Of a DNA stretch of 64,000 nucleotides, positions 46,185 through 59,187 are shown piece by piece. This DNA is from Camellia lanceoleosa (lineage: Eukaryota; Streptophyta; Magnoliopsida; Ericales; Theaceae). A program made the translations under genes and the position numbers. Under the pieces are notes generated by a model. It saw nothing but the letters and a program-made list of their open reading frames with translations. It was not told where the DNA came from and ran no database searches. The stretch lies in assembly GCA_025200525.1 (NCBI GenBank), contig CM045758.1, positions 194,468,463 to 194,532,462 of the forward strand, read 5' to 3'. Numbering within the stretch: the first letter of the stretch is position 1; every line of letters begins with the position of its first letter.

Positions 46185-46687
46185 ACTAATGAGTTAGCAT
46201 CCATTTAAAAAAAAAAAAAAAAGGCACAAGAATACTGTGGCAGTGGATGTGGCCCATTGCCACATTATTAGTAATAGTACTAATTAGTGCTCTCATTCAT
46301 TTTCCATATATATATATATTAGATTATAAGATTGTAAAATAAACACTCTTAATTAAATTAAAATATCAACTATATAAAAGAAATTCAATAATGACTAACT
46401 AAGAAAGAATTACATAACATTTAAACCCAAAAAGAAAAAAATAATGAAAAATCCAAACCACAGATACATCTGAGTGTGTGAAGTGATTAATCATTTATAA
46501 TATGATGTCAAATCATCGAGAGTATCATTGTGCTGCTGGTTTTTCCTCTTGTGAGTTATGATATATAAAATAATGTAAGAAATTAAGGATAATTTCATAT
46601 ATACAATCACTATAAAATTTAAACGACAAATTCATAACATATTTTAACATAGAATTGGTATTAGATATAGAATAATGCACAAGAAAA

Positions 46688-46690
<3 letters not shown>

Positions 46691-46718
<28 letters not shown>

Positions 46719-46730
46719 AAGAAGAAGAAA
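46691..46730. repeat. (GAA)n microsatellite
   Basis: About 13 uninterrupted GAA units. The Ser-rich minus-strand frame here is a translation of the repeat. Confidence 0.95.
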
Positions 46731-46861
46731 AGCAATTTAGCATTACAAAAAAATCCTAATACCCTTGAAAGAATTCTTAAAAACAAAAACATGAAACGCA
46801 AAATTGGTATTAGTTTGTGGATTATCTTAATTTATAATGAAAAATATATGAAAAAGAAATA

Positions 46862-47126
46862 TTTATCAAAAAGAGTCCATATAAAATAGGTAAAGTTAGT
46901 ATAATTTAAATTATGTTTGGGCTTGTGTAGAACTTTATGTGTAATTAAAAAAATACATACTGACGTGGCTCTCTTAGAAAAAAGTAAGTCTTTAAATATT
47001 TGTCAAATAAAATCTATATAAAATAGGTAAAGTTGGTATAATTTAAATTATATTTGGATTTGTGTAGAACTCTATATGTAATTAAAAAAAAATACATGCT
47101 GACGTGACTCTCTTTAAAAAAAAAAA
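46862..47126. repeat. Two-copy tandem repeat, about 130 bp
   Basis: 'ataaaataggtaaagtt' through 'tacatactgacgtggctctc' is repeated as 'ataaaataggtaaagtt' through 'tacatgctgacgtgactctc'. A weaker third copy lies near 49690-49760. Confidence 0.7.
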
Positions 47127-47333
47127 AAGCCCTTATAATGTGTCACCGAAGTATGAGAAAAACACTACTTTTAATAATATATATGATTTTATTTCAATTA
47201 TTTAATATCTATTTTAAAACTATTTATATATATTATATAATTATATACATGTATATAAAGTTTAAATTAAATATAAATTTTTCCTAATAAACAACTTTAT
47301 GTTAAATAGGAAACTCAATATAAATTCATAATA

Positions 47334-49121
47334 GGGTAAATTACATTTACCTCCCCTGAGGTTTCTGACAAATACAGGAACCTCCCCTATGGTTTGAATA
47401 ATTACAGTAACCTCCCTTACTTTATCTGACAATGTCAAAATACCCCCAAAATTTGACTGCCGTTTATGTACCTAACCGACCCTGCTGATGTCATCCACTA
47501 TAAACACAAAAATACCTATAATACCCTCAAGTGCCTATAATGTCTATAATGTAAACACTAAAGTGTCCAATGTAAACACTATATTTTTATTTTTTATTTT
47601 AAATATATTTTTTTTATTTAAATATTTTATTTTATTTTGTAAATATTTTAATATTTTAATTTTAAGATTTTAAACTCAAAACACAATTTCACACTCAAAT
47701 CGTAACTAAACACATAACTCAAAACTCAATTCAAAAATTATTTTCAAACCTTATAACCAAACACATAACTCGAAACTCCATACTATTTTCAAAACTCTAC
47801 ACTCAAATCATAACAAAACACATAACAAAAAAATTAAAATATTTAAAAATATATTTATAAAATAAAATAAAAATTTAAAAATTTGTTAATATTTAACATA
47901 AGTTTGTATTTTTTTAAGTTTGTGTTTGGTTATGAGTTTTGAAAATAATTTTTGAATTGGCCAACACAATCATAAAACTCAATTCAAAAATTATTTTCAA
48001 ATATCATAACAAAACACATAACTCGAAACTCTATACTATTTTCAAAACTCTACATTCAAATCATAACAAAACACATAAAAAAAATTAAAATATTTAAAAA
48101 TATATTTATAAAATAAAATAAAATATTTAAAATAAAAAAATAAAATTTTAAAAAAAGTTAATATTTAAAAAAATATATTTAACATAAGTTTGTATTTTTT
48201 TAAGTTTGTGTTTGGTTATGAGTTTTGAAAATAATTTTTGAATTGACCAACACAACCATAAAACTCAATTCAAAAATTATTTTCAAACCTCATAATTAAA
48301 GACATAACTTGAAACTCCACACTATTTTCAAAACTCTATATTTGGTTAAGACGAGTTTTGAAAAGATTTTTGAAAATTTCTAATTGGAATTGTAATTCTA
48401 AAAGAAAACCAAACATGTTTCTAAAAAAAATATTTTTTTGGAACATGTTTGTACTCAAAACTCAATTAAAAAATTATTTTCAAAAACTCATAACCAAATA
48501 CAAATTTAGAACTCAATTCAAAATTTAAAACCAAACTTTTTCCAAAAGTCTATTTTAAAAGAAAAAATTAAAAAAAAAATACTTTATTTTTTAAAATTAT
48601 TTTTAGAATCATGATTTGAGTGTGGAGTCGTATTTTGAGTTATGAGTTTTGAAAAGAAAAAATTTATTTGGTTATAAGTTTTGAAATTTTTCGAATTTAT
48701 TTTTTTAGGGTAAATATTTTATATTTTAAATATTTTTTATTTATTTTAATGTGCATTATATTTCATACATTTATGTGTTGTATTTTTTAATATTTTAAAT
48801 GTATCATTTTTATTATAAATATTTTAAAATTATGTTATTTTATTTTATGGTTGTGTTGGTCAAAGCAAGGGATTTTTTCGTCTTTTACTTTTAGCAGTGA
48901 TGTTGGTCTTAAAGAAAGGGTTTTTTCGTCTTTTTGCAGGTAAAAGCAAGGGTAATATGGTCATTTTATATAAAATACTAACGTCGTTTGTGCAAAATAG
49001 ACAGAATGGGGGAATCTTGACATTGTCAGGTAAAGTAGGGGAGGTTACTGTAATTATTCAAACCACAGGGGACGTCCCTGTATTTGTCAGAAACATGAGG
49101 GGAGGTAAATGTAATTTACCC
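47334..49121. mobile_element. Non-autonomous MULE-like element, 1.79 kb, long terminal inverted repeats
   Basis: About 100 bp at each end are inverted copies. The left begins GGGTAAATTACATTTACCTC, and the right ends with the inverse. 9 bp flanks are TTCATAATA and TTAATAATA (8 of 9 match), fitting Mutator-like elements. The interior has repeated direct and inverted 'aactcaattcaaaaattatt' blocks and no transposase. It shares terminal sequence with the elements at 26882-27226 and 59188. Confidence 0.82.
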
Positions 49122-51164
49122 TTAATAATAAAATATACATAAGATAGACAACAAAAAAAATAAGAAATATGTTTAATTTCAATATAAAAATTGAATACTT
49201 GAATAAAAGTGAAAAAAGTAGAAGAAAATTAATTTATAGAATATTTTTTAGTAAATATAATTATTTTAAATTTTATTTATGAGTACTTTAGATCAAGTAG
49301 AAATCTTTTAAATATTATATTTTAGAAATAATTAAGTATAAAAGTATGTTACATGACACTTTAAAAAAAAGAAAAAAAGAAAAGAAAAAAAAGAACAGAA
49401 GCGAGAGATACCCCAATAGGAGAGAGAAAAAAAAATTGAGAGTAAATACTACTTAAATATATACACACACACATATATATATATAATTAAATATAAATTA
49501 ATATTAAGACATCGATAAGATAGACAAAAAAATATAAAATATAAAAGAAAATTAATTTCATCTATGTGATACACATAATTAAGCACATTCTGTCTTATTT
49601 ATTTATTTGCATATTGAGATAAATTTTTTTTCAAATATCATAATAATTAAATTATAATTATATATATGAAAAATAAGTATTTTAAATGAAATTAAGTTTA
49701 TGTAAAACTTTATATGTAAATGAAAAAGACATGACAATGTGGATTTTTTAGGAAAAAAAAGGAGTAAATTTTTAGAATGTGCCACCTAAACAAGAGAAAA
49801 ACAATACTTTTGCTAATATATATATATATATTATTAGAAGGTGACTCATGTGATGCAAGAGAATTTATTCTTAAAATAAAAAATTAATTTTGAGTCTTAA
49901 TATTTTGTGTAGAAAATTTTAGCAATTGAAAGTCAAATACAAACAGATTTGCTAATGGCTAATGAAAATTTTTGTCAGTGTATATGTGATCCTATGTAAA
50001 AGGCTCATAAAAATAATTTTTTCCAAAGTTTTTAAAAAAAAAAACAGATATATTCTTAATTTGAAATCAAACAATCATTTGCGTTAATCAAATTTACTAA
50101 AAATCATGAATTTCACTTGTATCAAAATATTTTTTAAATTAACTAAAATGTTATATTAAAATATTTGTGTTAATTTTAATTAACCTAATGATATTTTATA
50201 TTATGATATGTGTTATAAAAAAAATATTATTAATTTAAATTTAAATTATTTATTTTGATAATCTTAGCCTTATCATTCTATAAAAGTGTTATTTGAATAT
50301 TTATATATAATAAATTTAGTTAAATTATTTGTTTATTTTGATAATTTTAGTTCTATTGTACTATAAAAGTGTAATTATCATATAAAATCATATAATAATT
50401 TTATATGATATATAATAAATTATAAGATAGTAAAATAAACACTCATTTTGATATTAAAAATAATAGTCAAATTAGAAAGATAATTAGTAATATAAAACTA
50501 AAAGTGATTTTAATTATTTAATTTTATTTTTATTTTATAAAATATGTAAAAATAGAACTACACAAAATTTATTTAAAAGATTAAATATAAATATGTTATG
50601 ATTAAATTAAGAAGAAAATACATAAATTAATTATGTACAATATTGATTTTTCCTTTAATATTCTTTTTGAATTATTCATATATATTGTATATAGGTATAT
50701 AAATTTTAAATTAAATATAAATATTTTGTAATAAATAATTTCATGCTAAATAAAAAATTAAATATAAATTAAAAAAATAAAAAATAAGATAGACAAAAAA
50801 TAAAAAATGTAACAGAAAATTAATAAGATAGACAAAAAATAAAAAATGTAACAGAAAATTAATTTGACCCTTGCGATGCACATAATTCTGCACATTATGT
50901 CTTATTTATTTATTAATTTTTTTTTTCAAATGTCATAATAATTAAATTATAATTATATAGACCATTGATCTTTTTTTGATCAAATGGTTAACCTTTTGTC
51001 AAGGGTCACTCTTGCCAGTGGCCAACTTTTACGTGGTGCGAATTGTAGGGTCTATACTTATCAAACGGCTGTGCTATTGTCAGACTATAATGGTCAAGTT
51101 GTACGAGTATTGAATCGTCGGATCTAAATTGATCAGACGATACTATTCTTTGTCAGTGTCAATC
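49122..51164. other. AT-rich non-coding DNA with old duplications
   Basis: No gene. A 42 bp unit ('aagatagacaaaaaat...gaaaattaat') is tandemly repeated at about 50783-50866. Several stretches resemble parts of 46300-47330. Confidence 0.55.
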
Positions 51165-51167
51165 TAA

Positions 51168-51434
51168 GGCCTTGTTTGGGAAGATTAAATAAGTGCACTT
51201 TTTGTCTTTTTGATCAAAAAAATTGAGGTTGAAAATATGGATGTTTGGGTTAACTTTTTGACTTTTTATGGAAAAATGTGTAATAAAAAATTGTGAAAAT
51301 TGATTTTTAGAGGAAAATTTGAATTGGAAGTTGTGCAGCCGTAATTGTTGACTTTTGATGAATAGTGTTAACTTTTTAATTTTTTGAGTAACTTTTTAAC
51401 TTTTTAAATTATTTCCAAGTACCCAAACTTGGCC
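51168..51434. mobile_element. PIF/Harbinger-type MITE, TAA target duplication
   Basis: Termini GGCCTTGTTTGGG and CCCAAACTTGGCC are inverted, flanked by TAA (51165-51167 and 51435-51437). The interior has 'ttttttgactttttatgg' type sequence, like its relatives. Confidence 0.78.
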
Positions 51435-51539
51435 TAAGTGGTGGCCAACTTGTCATAATCTTCACACGTTGGATTTGTGTTTATCTAACAGCTATCATTA
51501 GGGAAAATTCCATTTTGGGTAAAAAAAAAAAAATACAAG

Positions 51540-51573
<34 letters not shown>

Positions 51574-52652
51574 AGTTTACTTAAAATGGAAATTAGGGGT
51601 ATTGTGTGCACAAATATTAGGGGCACAAATCATTTCCCTTTCTATTTTCACATATCTATTTATTTATGTATATATTATTTCTCAATACACACACTTATTA
51701 ATTTAGTTATATATTATTGTTTTCAATCCACACACCAATTGTTCTAATTAAACCCCTAACTCATATCTTTGTACACATACCACTTAAACCGTCTTTCGAC
51801 ATTTCTATTTAAAATTCTAGACCCACATGCCAATTTTCAGTTCCACCCACATTGAAGACATAGTGAAAACCCGTATTAAAGACACAGTGAAGACCCTCCA
51901 CTTACATTGCATTTTTAATTTGTTTTAAAACTAAAACACCCTCTATCCAAACGATGCATTGTCATTCTGGAAAGATAACAATTGCGCAGTTGTACAAAAA
52001 TTACAATTCATGCCGAACTGGGATTGGACATGGACATCATTGTATGTACAAATTGAAGTAAACCCACCAAACCAAAACAATCACAAACTCTCTCAAACAG
52101 CAAACACTTGACACTCATCAATATAAACCCAAACAACCATGTCAAGAACAAGAAGCCTTCTTTACCACCACCACCATTCAATCACATTTTCTCCTAATGA
52201 AAAAAAAAAAAACTTTTGTACAAAAAAAATTCACTTTTGTGTTACTGTATTTATTGTAACCAGACATATTCTTATTCGAATTTGAATTTCTATTGATTTG
52301 AAACTCTTTTATCACAAAAATCAAGAATGATAGTAGATTCTAATGAGAAAACGATGTAACCATGGAGTAGGAATGTAAAGAGTGTTGCTATAAAAGTATT
52401 GTTTTGCAAGAAATTGAGGGCAATGAAGTATGTAGTAAGCAATGGACAATAGAGTAAGTGAGAAATAATTGAAGAAGTGAGAAACAATATTAATGGAGAA
52501 ACTAGGATTTAACTTTTTTTTTTTTAATCAAAAGATGTGCATTGAGATTTTTTGTTTTTAAAATATGTGTATAGAGAAAATTTTAATTTAATATTAAGGG
52601 TGTATTTTGATAACCATTATGGCCATTTTGTTTTATGATACAATTGTTATTA
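51435..52652. other. Non-coding DNA with a long A run; weak small-ORF candidate
   Basis: A long A run lies at about 51543-51571. Near 52090-52138 a CTCTC/CAAACA-rich stretch resembles a plant leader, followed by ATG at 52139 and 48 codons (MSRTRSLLYHHHHSITFS...). It runs through A homopolymers and has no recognised family, so I do not call it a gene. Confidence 0.4.
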
Positions 52653-54370
52653 AAATTATGTTTCATTAAATGCGTACACAGAAATAAATAAATGTGTAAA
52701 AATAAAATTATTTCTGTCATTATGCTAGTCTAACCTATTTTGAATCGTATTTCGTTCTCTATTGATATAATGTAGTTCTATTTAACCTTTTCATTTGAGC
52801 CTTATTGGGTTTGGACCAACCTTAAATGATTTTGGGTCCATATCCTTAATTGGGTTGAGCTCAAATTTTCACCCACACTCTTTGAGGTATTCATTAACAT
52901 ATTTTAATACATATTTTTACTATATCATTGGAGTACTTATTCATTATTTAAATTGATAAACCCTTAATACATAAAATTAAATTAAATTGTTGTTGTCTTT
53001 TATAAATTAAATTATGTTTCATTATATGCGTACACAGAGATAAATAAGTGTGTGAAAATAGAATTACCCCTGTCCTTATGCTAGTTTGACCTATTTTGAA
53101 TCGTATTTTGTTCTCTATTGATACATCGTAATTCTAGTTAGCCTTTTCCTTTGGGCCTTATTGGGTTTGGACCAACCTTAAATGATTTTGGGTCCATATC
53201 CTTAATTGGGGGAATTCTATTTGCACCAAAAAAATCATTAAGTACTTCTAATTTCTAAATACACTTTGTTTAATTATTGAATTTTTTTATTTTATTCTTA
53301 TTAAATCCTATTATTTTTCTCAAATTACCCTCAAGGTAAACCCAAATAATAAATAATAAACAAACTAAAAGAACTAAATTATTTCAAAAACTTTTCAATA
53401 CAGAAAATAATTCTCAAATACAAAAAAAAAAAAAAAACACTAAATTTATAAGCACATAAGCATTATAAATGCAAAAAAAAAAAAAAAAAAAAAATATCAA
53501 ACTTTTGCATAAGCATTATAGAACATTTCAATACAGAAAAAAAAAATTTACATTATAAATTATCTACAAGAATGCTCGTGGAAAAGTAAAAACCAAACTT
53601 ATAAGCACATAAGTATCAAGTATTAATAAGAAATAGTAGTTCTCAAATAATGTACTATTTAAATGATAAAATAAGAATAACACCAATAATATGTTATTGT
53701 TAATCTAACTACTGGGCTCTTTAATTTTTGTCAAAAAAACGATATAGAAAATAATTAATGGTGCTCTACAAAAATTGTGAAATGCCTTTATATGAATACT
53801 TACATCCTTTTTGATGGGTTGCTTCAAAAAACTATTTTGATTATTACTCTCATCCATTATTTGATTTTGTTCAAATTTTCTTCTAAGGTTCAGGGTTTCA
53901 AAATAATAAAAAATAATGATGTTGATGATGATGGTGAGTTTTCGTAGGATGGATTGGAGTTTTGGAGGGAGGATGAAGAAGAAAAAGAAGAAGAAATAAG
54001 TCTAATCTCTTGGAGAAGAAGATACAGGGATTTGAATATGAATAACTGATTAGAGTGTACCATGAGGAAAAAAAATTATTTTAAGGTTTAATATGGGTCC
54101 TCCTTTTTAGTAAATTCATATTAGAATATAATAAGAATTTAAATTTATAAATTTAAATTGGACATACTAAGACATATTTTAGGTTCAAATAAAACCCCCC
54201 TTAATTGGGTTGAGCTCGAATTTTCACCACCTCTCTTTGAGGTACTCATTAACACATTTTAATATATATTTTTACTATATCATTGGAGTACTTATTCATT
54301 ATTTAAATTAATAAACCCTTAATACATAAAATTAAATTAAATTATTTTTATCTTTTATAAATTAAGTCGT
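52653..54370. repeat. Tandem repeat, 356 bp period, two copies, second split by a transposon
   Basis: Copy 1 starts at 52653 and copy 2 at 53009 ('aaattatgtttcatta'). Both contain 'gccttattgggtttggacc' and 'tactatatcattggagtac'. Copy 2 is interrupted at 53210 by a MULE-like element and resumes at 54201. Confidence 0.85.
53211..54200. mobile_element. MULE-like element with perfect 9 bp target duplication, 990 bp
   Basis: TTAATTGGG flanks both sides (53202-53210, 54201-54209). The empty site is preserved in the neighbouring repeat copy. The inward-reading ends GGAATTCTATTTGCACC and GGGGGGTTTTATTTGAACC are imperfect inverted repeats. No transposase is seen. A GAA-rich stretch lies at about 53970-53996. 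Confidence 0.88.
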
Positions 54371-54830
54371 TTTTTAATACATAAAGTGACAATGACATTA
54401 CAAATGCTCTATATAAAAGGCCATTCTAAAATATACTCCCTTAAAAAGAATGTGCATTATATTCAAGTTATGATATTTGTAAAATTAATTATCATAAGTA
54501 TCATTACTAAATCACATTAAGTCATAACTATATAAGATATAGTTAAAAAAAAAATAAAAATCAATTATGACTAAAATAACAATCATAATATCATAACTAA
54601 CATCATAATAAGGGATTGTTTAACATGCGATATTTTAGCACTTTTTTTTTTTTTTTTAAATCTTGTTTGGATTACGTCATCTCTTATTTAGATCACATCA
54701 TCTCTTTATCACGTTGTATATCTTTTCGTAAAAAATAAAAAAAACTATACTTATTTAAACCATCTCTAACAATCCTTAAATCATAATTAATACCACAATA
54801 TATCATAATTAAATCATAACTAAGACCTCG
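54371..54830. other. AT-rich non-coding DNA
   Basis: Repeated 'atcataactaa'-like segments occur near 54490-54610 and again at 54780-54830. No gene is seen. Confidence 0.5.
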
Positions 54831-54833
54831 TTT

Positions 54834-55055
54834 GGCATACAACAATTTTAGCTTAAAAATTAAAAAATTACTAAAAAAAATTAAAAAGTCTATAATCTAT
54901 ATTAAAAAGTCAAATATTCCATTTTCTTTCTACTTTTTGCACATCTTTTCATAAAAAAAATTAAAAATTCATTCTAAACATACTAGTTTTTTTAATTTTA
55001 TATTTTAGATAAAAAATTAAAAAATTACTAAAATAACATATTCCCAAACGAGGCC
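54834..55055. mobile_element. PIF/Harbinger-type MITE, TAA target duplication
   Basis: Termini GACCTCGTTTGG and CCAAACGAGGCC, with TAA at 54831-54833 and 55056-55058. Same family as 30704-30934 and 33599-33823. Confidence 0.82.
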
Positions 55056-55058
55056 TAA

Positions 55059-56044
55059 ATATTAGAAAGAGCATAATTGGACATGGACATATAGGCTTTG
55101 TCTGGGAAATTGGGTTTATAGTAAAATAAAATTAATATAAATTGCACATCACTCTATCTATTTTTTTTTATATGTATTTTATAAAAAATTAGAGTGTGTT
55201 ATAAAATCTCCACCATAAATTATGTACTATATTTTTTTAACCAAAAATGTTTGAGGTTTTCAATAATTCTCACAATTTTACTTATAAAGATATATCCGGA
55301 TAGATATTAATTTTTAATTTATTACACATTTAATAATTGAAGATTCTATTTCCTTATTACAGCTTCGTTTGATATCGGTTACTATAACCAATTTTAGCCT
55401 TGTTTGATTTTTATTTTTTGACTTTTTTAAGTTTTATAAAAGAAAAAATATAATAATTATAATTTGAATAGAACATTTTATCTTATTAACTTATATAATT
55501 TATTTTATCTTTTTATATTTTTTTTTCTAACTCTAAAATATTTACCAAATGAGGACCACATTATTGTGATTTATGAATCAAATGGGTTTGAAAAATGAGT
55601 GAGAATTCTAATTAAAGCTACCACTAATAATGTGATAGTAGTAGGTCTCATCCACTATTACAATATGTATTGTGTGTGAATTTTTTTTTACTTTATCACC
55701 TTATTAATGATAGATTTAGAACCACTAGATTATTCTAACATTGCAAACCATCTCATCATTCTGATGTTGCCGCGTACCTTCCTTAACCGCGCTTTCCAAG
55801 GTTTTCGTCAACGTAATCCTTGACATCATTGTTGACTTTTTCCAAATTCAAGGTTCTTTCTCATATGTTTTTTGTATTTTTTGGATGGAAGATTCTCTCA
55901 TACTTGCGTGGTTGACTTGTTCGGAATCCAAGGTTCTTTCTCAGATGGTTTTTGTTTTTTTGTTTTTTTTGGATTGAAGATTCTTTCTCATATTACGTGG
56001 GTAAAAAAAATATTTAATATAACGATGATGCTAATTGACACCAT
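55059..56044. other. Non-coding DNA with an about 95 bp tandem duplication near its end
   Basis: 'ttcaaggttctttctcatatg...ggatggaagattctctcata' (about 55850-55900) recurs as 'tccaaggttctttctcagatg...ggattgaagattctttctca' (about 55928-55990). The upstream patch 55760-55830 is GC-richer. No gene is recognised. Confidence 0.55.
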
Positions 56045-56047
56045 TTA

Positions 56048-56635
56048 GGCCCCGTTTGTTTCCAGAGATAGAATGGAGGGGATTGATAGTGAGGGGATTA
56101 ATAGTAAGGGGATTGTTAGTGAGGGGATTGTTAGTGAGGGTTGTTTGTTTTCAGAGATAGAATGGAGGGGATTGATAGTGAGGGGATTAATAGTGAGGGG
56201 ATTGTTAGTGAGGGGATTAATAGTGAGGGGATTGATAGTGAGGGGATTGATAGTGAGGAATTGTTAAATTATTTTTATATAAAATAATAAAACAAATATA
56301 AAAATATAAAAATTAAACATTAATATTTAAAAAAAAAATCCCAATATATAAAAAATAAAAAAAATAAAAAAATTTCTAATCCCCTCACTATTTTTCTAAT
56401 ACCATCTCTACCTCCTCACTATGAATCCCCTCCCCAAGGGTATTAGTAATACCAAGGTATTACTAGTACCCTCCCTATCTCTCAAAACAAACACGGTATT
56501 AGTAATACCAAGGTATTAGTTAGTCCCAAGGTATTAGTAGTCCTAATGCTATCTCTCAAAACAAACACCCCATATACTAGTCCCAAGGTATTAGCAATCC
56601 CAATACCCTCCCTATAACCCAAAACAAACGGGGCC
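56048..56635. mobile_element. PIF/Harbinger-type MITE with internal 15 bp tandem repeats, TTA target duplication
   Basis: Termini GGCCCCGTTTGTTT and AAACAAACGGGGCC are perfect inverted repeats flanked by TTA (56045-56047, 56636-56638). The left part contains about ten copies of GGGGATTGATAGTGA (variants TTAATAGTGA, TTGTTAGTGA). It also has an internal duplication of the subterminal sequence. The right part repeats 'ggtattagtaatacc' and relatives. Confidence 0.85.
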
Positions 56636-56638
56636 TTA

Positions 56639-57640
56639 GGGATTGCGTTTCAAAGAGTTGGATCGAATTTTACCTTAGTGAGTTTGAATTTAAACTCAAT
56701 AAAAGTTTAATGGATTAAACTTTAATCGAGTTAATTCAAACTTGACTCAAATTTGAGTCTAATAAACATAAGGCTTAACAAGTTAAAAGAAATTATAAAT
56801 TTATACTTATGTATTAAATTGAAATTACAATTAAAATTTTAATTATATAATTATATATACAATATATATAAATATATTAAAAAAATTAATATCTTACCAA
56901 AATAATAATATCTACTACTACTACTATATAAATGTATTATCTATAGTTAGTTATTATTTACATATAAATAAATTTATGTATTTTAATATTATTTAATATA
57001 TAAATAATATATTTATTTTATCATTTAAATAAATTTTAAATGAGCCGAACTTTATTATGTTCGGACTTATTTATTAAGATTTTAACAAATTTTAATTCGA
57101 ACTAGAATTCAATAAAAAAATTACCGAACCAAATTCAAACAAACTCTTACTGAGTCGAGCCGAGCTCAAACCTATTCATGAACGATTTTGTTCATTTGAA
57201 GCCCTCTCCAGAGCTAAGCTCATCTCTATATTTTATCTCTTCATACCCATCCATACTCTTCTTGTGGGCTCCAAAAAAATAAATCACATTTTATTTTATT
57301 AAATAGATTATTTAAGTTTATAATTCTATTGGTCATTCATTTTATAAAATAAAATGTGATTTGTTTTTATATTTATAGATATCTGATAAAATTAATTTTT
57401 TGTGTGAATTACTTTTATTGTCGAGCTTACAAGATAGACAATTGGAAAAGTTTGAATTATGACCCACAAGAGGGGTATGGAGAGCCAAAAATATAGAGAG
57501 GAGTTTATCTAATCCATCCAATAGTTGTTTGTTATTTTTTTTCTCCTATGTATAAATGGTAAGGTTGTCACGATTCAAACTCGGTATCCAAAGGTTCGGC
57601 GTCACTAAAGTCCTAACAAATTAATAGAGCAACGAAGTAA
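56639..57640. repeat. Transposon relics
   Basis: 56640-57200 has recurring 'gagtttgaatttaaactc' and 'gagtcgagccgagctc' motifs, like the subterminal repeats of plant hAT-like elements; boundaries are not certain. 57565-57620 ('tgtcacgattcaaactcgg') resembles an LTR relic. No gene. Confidence 0.4.
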
Positions 57641-59187
57641 AAAAAAAAAAAGGATACCCAAAACTTTATTTAATAATAACAAAAAATATTAGAGCTTCTA
57701 TTTGATTGCAATATCAGAGTTGTACTATGACTACAAAGTACCTTTTGTCTATCTCATGCATTGGTCTTGATATGTCACATGAAAGTGGTTAACAACTATA
57801 AGCACATGACAGAGTGAGAAATATTATACAGTAAGCATGAAAGTACAAAAATTACCATGAATGATTATTTGGCTAAACAGAGATTAGTTTGGTAACTGAA
57901 ATACATAATTAATTTTAAATAACAGAAGTAGAATGTGAAAATCATATAAACAATTAATCATAACCACGGTACAGAGTAGAACAGGCGTTGATAATCGGAA
58001 CAGAGGTCAAAGAATCCATGACAAACAGAAGATCACAAAGTGGCTAAACAATGGTTATTTAAGTATCCCAAGATATGTGACTCTCGTGGTACTTACAAAA
58101 CATAATTATTTATAAAATCATTATTAAATAATTTCTAAAATTTAAACAAACATATTCATGAATTTCAATTTAAACAAACAAAGTTCAAAAAATAATCAAT
58201 ATAATTAAAATATTAATATAATTTATAAAATAAATTATGATAATTTAATATTAATATAATTTATAAAATAAATTATGATAATTTAAAATATACATAAAAT
58301 ATAATATAATTCAGTTTAATATTAACCCCTACCCTTTACTTTCCTACTACAAACTCCCCGTCACTAGCACGCTGCCCCGGAACGCCCTCAGTTGCTCACT
58401 ATTTATACTGTTCAAGACGGGAAGCCCAAGCATGTAGAAGCTTCCACCGTCCTTATCCTTGACTCAAAAATACTCCAAGAGTGAATTGGCCCTTGACTTT
58501 TGGCTTTTGGCCGTTACAAAAGTTATTACCTTGTTTTTTGGAAATCCACAATCACTCTTAAAATTATGTATGGTATCTAAAAATCTTTATCACCTAACTA
58601 TAAAATATTAATTATCACTAACTAAAATATTTAATATTTTAAAAATATTATGTCTCACAATCTATTTTTTTAATAATTTAATTTTTTAATTCTTAACTTT
58701 TTAAACTATACACTTTTTTGATATAATAAGAAATTCTATTTATTTATTAATTAATTTAGTTTGTTTTTTTTTTTATAATTTACTTAACTTCAATTCAGAC
58801 CCAATTAATAAAATTTTAAATTTATTAAACTGAATCAAATATTTAATTAAACTCTCATATGGTATGATTCTCGAAAATAATTCAATTTGTCAATTTTACC
58901 TTATTGAGAATTTCACAATTAAATCAGAATAAGAATTAATTAAATATAAAATATTATACCTGACGGGATGGTCACAAAGGTGATTACATTCTAAAAGTGA
59001 GATTTATTCTTCTTATATAGATATATTATTGATTGATAATACCATATGTCATTGATGACGTAGTATTACCGTTATATTAAATCTTTACTTTAAAAAAATC
59101 TATTTCACTTTTCCAGTACTGTCTCATAGAAAAATTATGTGTGGTCTTGGGTAATTTCACTTGATTTCTCAACTTATTATTGATAGG
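57641..59187. other. AT-rich intergenic DNA with a GC-richer patch
   Basis: A unit of about 47 bp containing 'taatttataaaataaattat' is tandemly repeated at about 58208-58290. A GC-richer patch at 58350-58520 is listed separately. No gene is seen. Confidence 0.5.
58350..58520. other. GC-richer patch with a heat-shock-element-like motif
   Basis: Includes 'actatttatact' (TATA-like, 58399-58410) and, about 30 bp downstream, AGAAGCTTCC, a perfect nGAAnnTTCn pair. It looks like promoter DNA, but no reading frame follows on either strand. It may be a promoter relic. Confidence 0.3.

Larger units (their letters stand above)
46185..47324. other. AT-rich intergenic DNA with microsatellite and tandem duplication
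   Basis: No gene. Contains an A run near 46207 and the two repeats listed separately (46691-46730, 46862-47126). Short sequences here recur near 49560-50870 ('ataaacactc', 'aaattaaatataaat'), so this may be one old dispersed repeat family. Confidence 0.55.

Noticed and set aside
52139..52285. 48-codon frame preceded by a leader-like stretch
   Set aside because: Runs through A homopolymers, no conserved domain, not distinguishable from chance.
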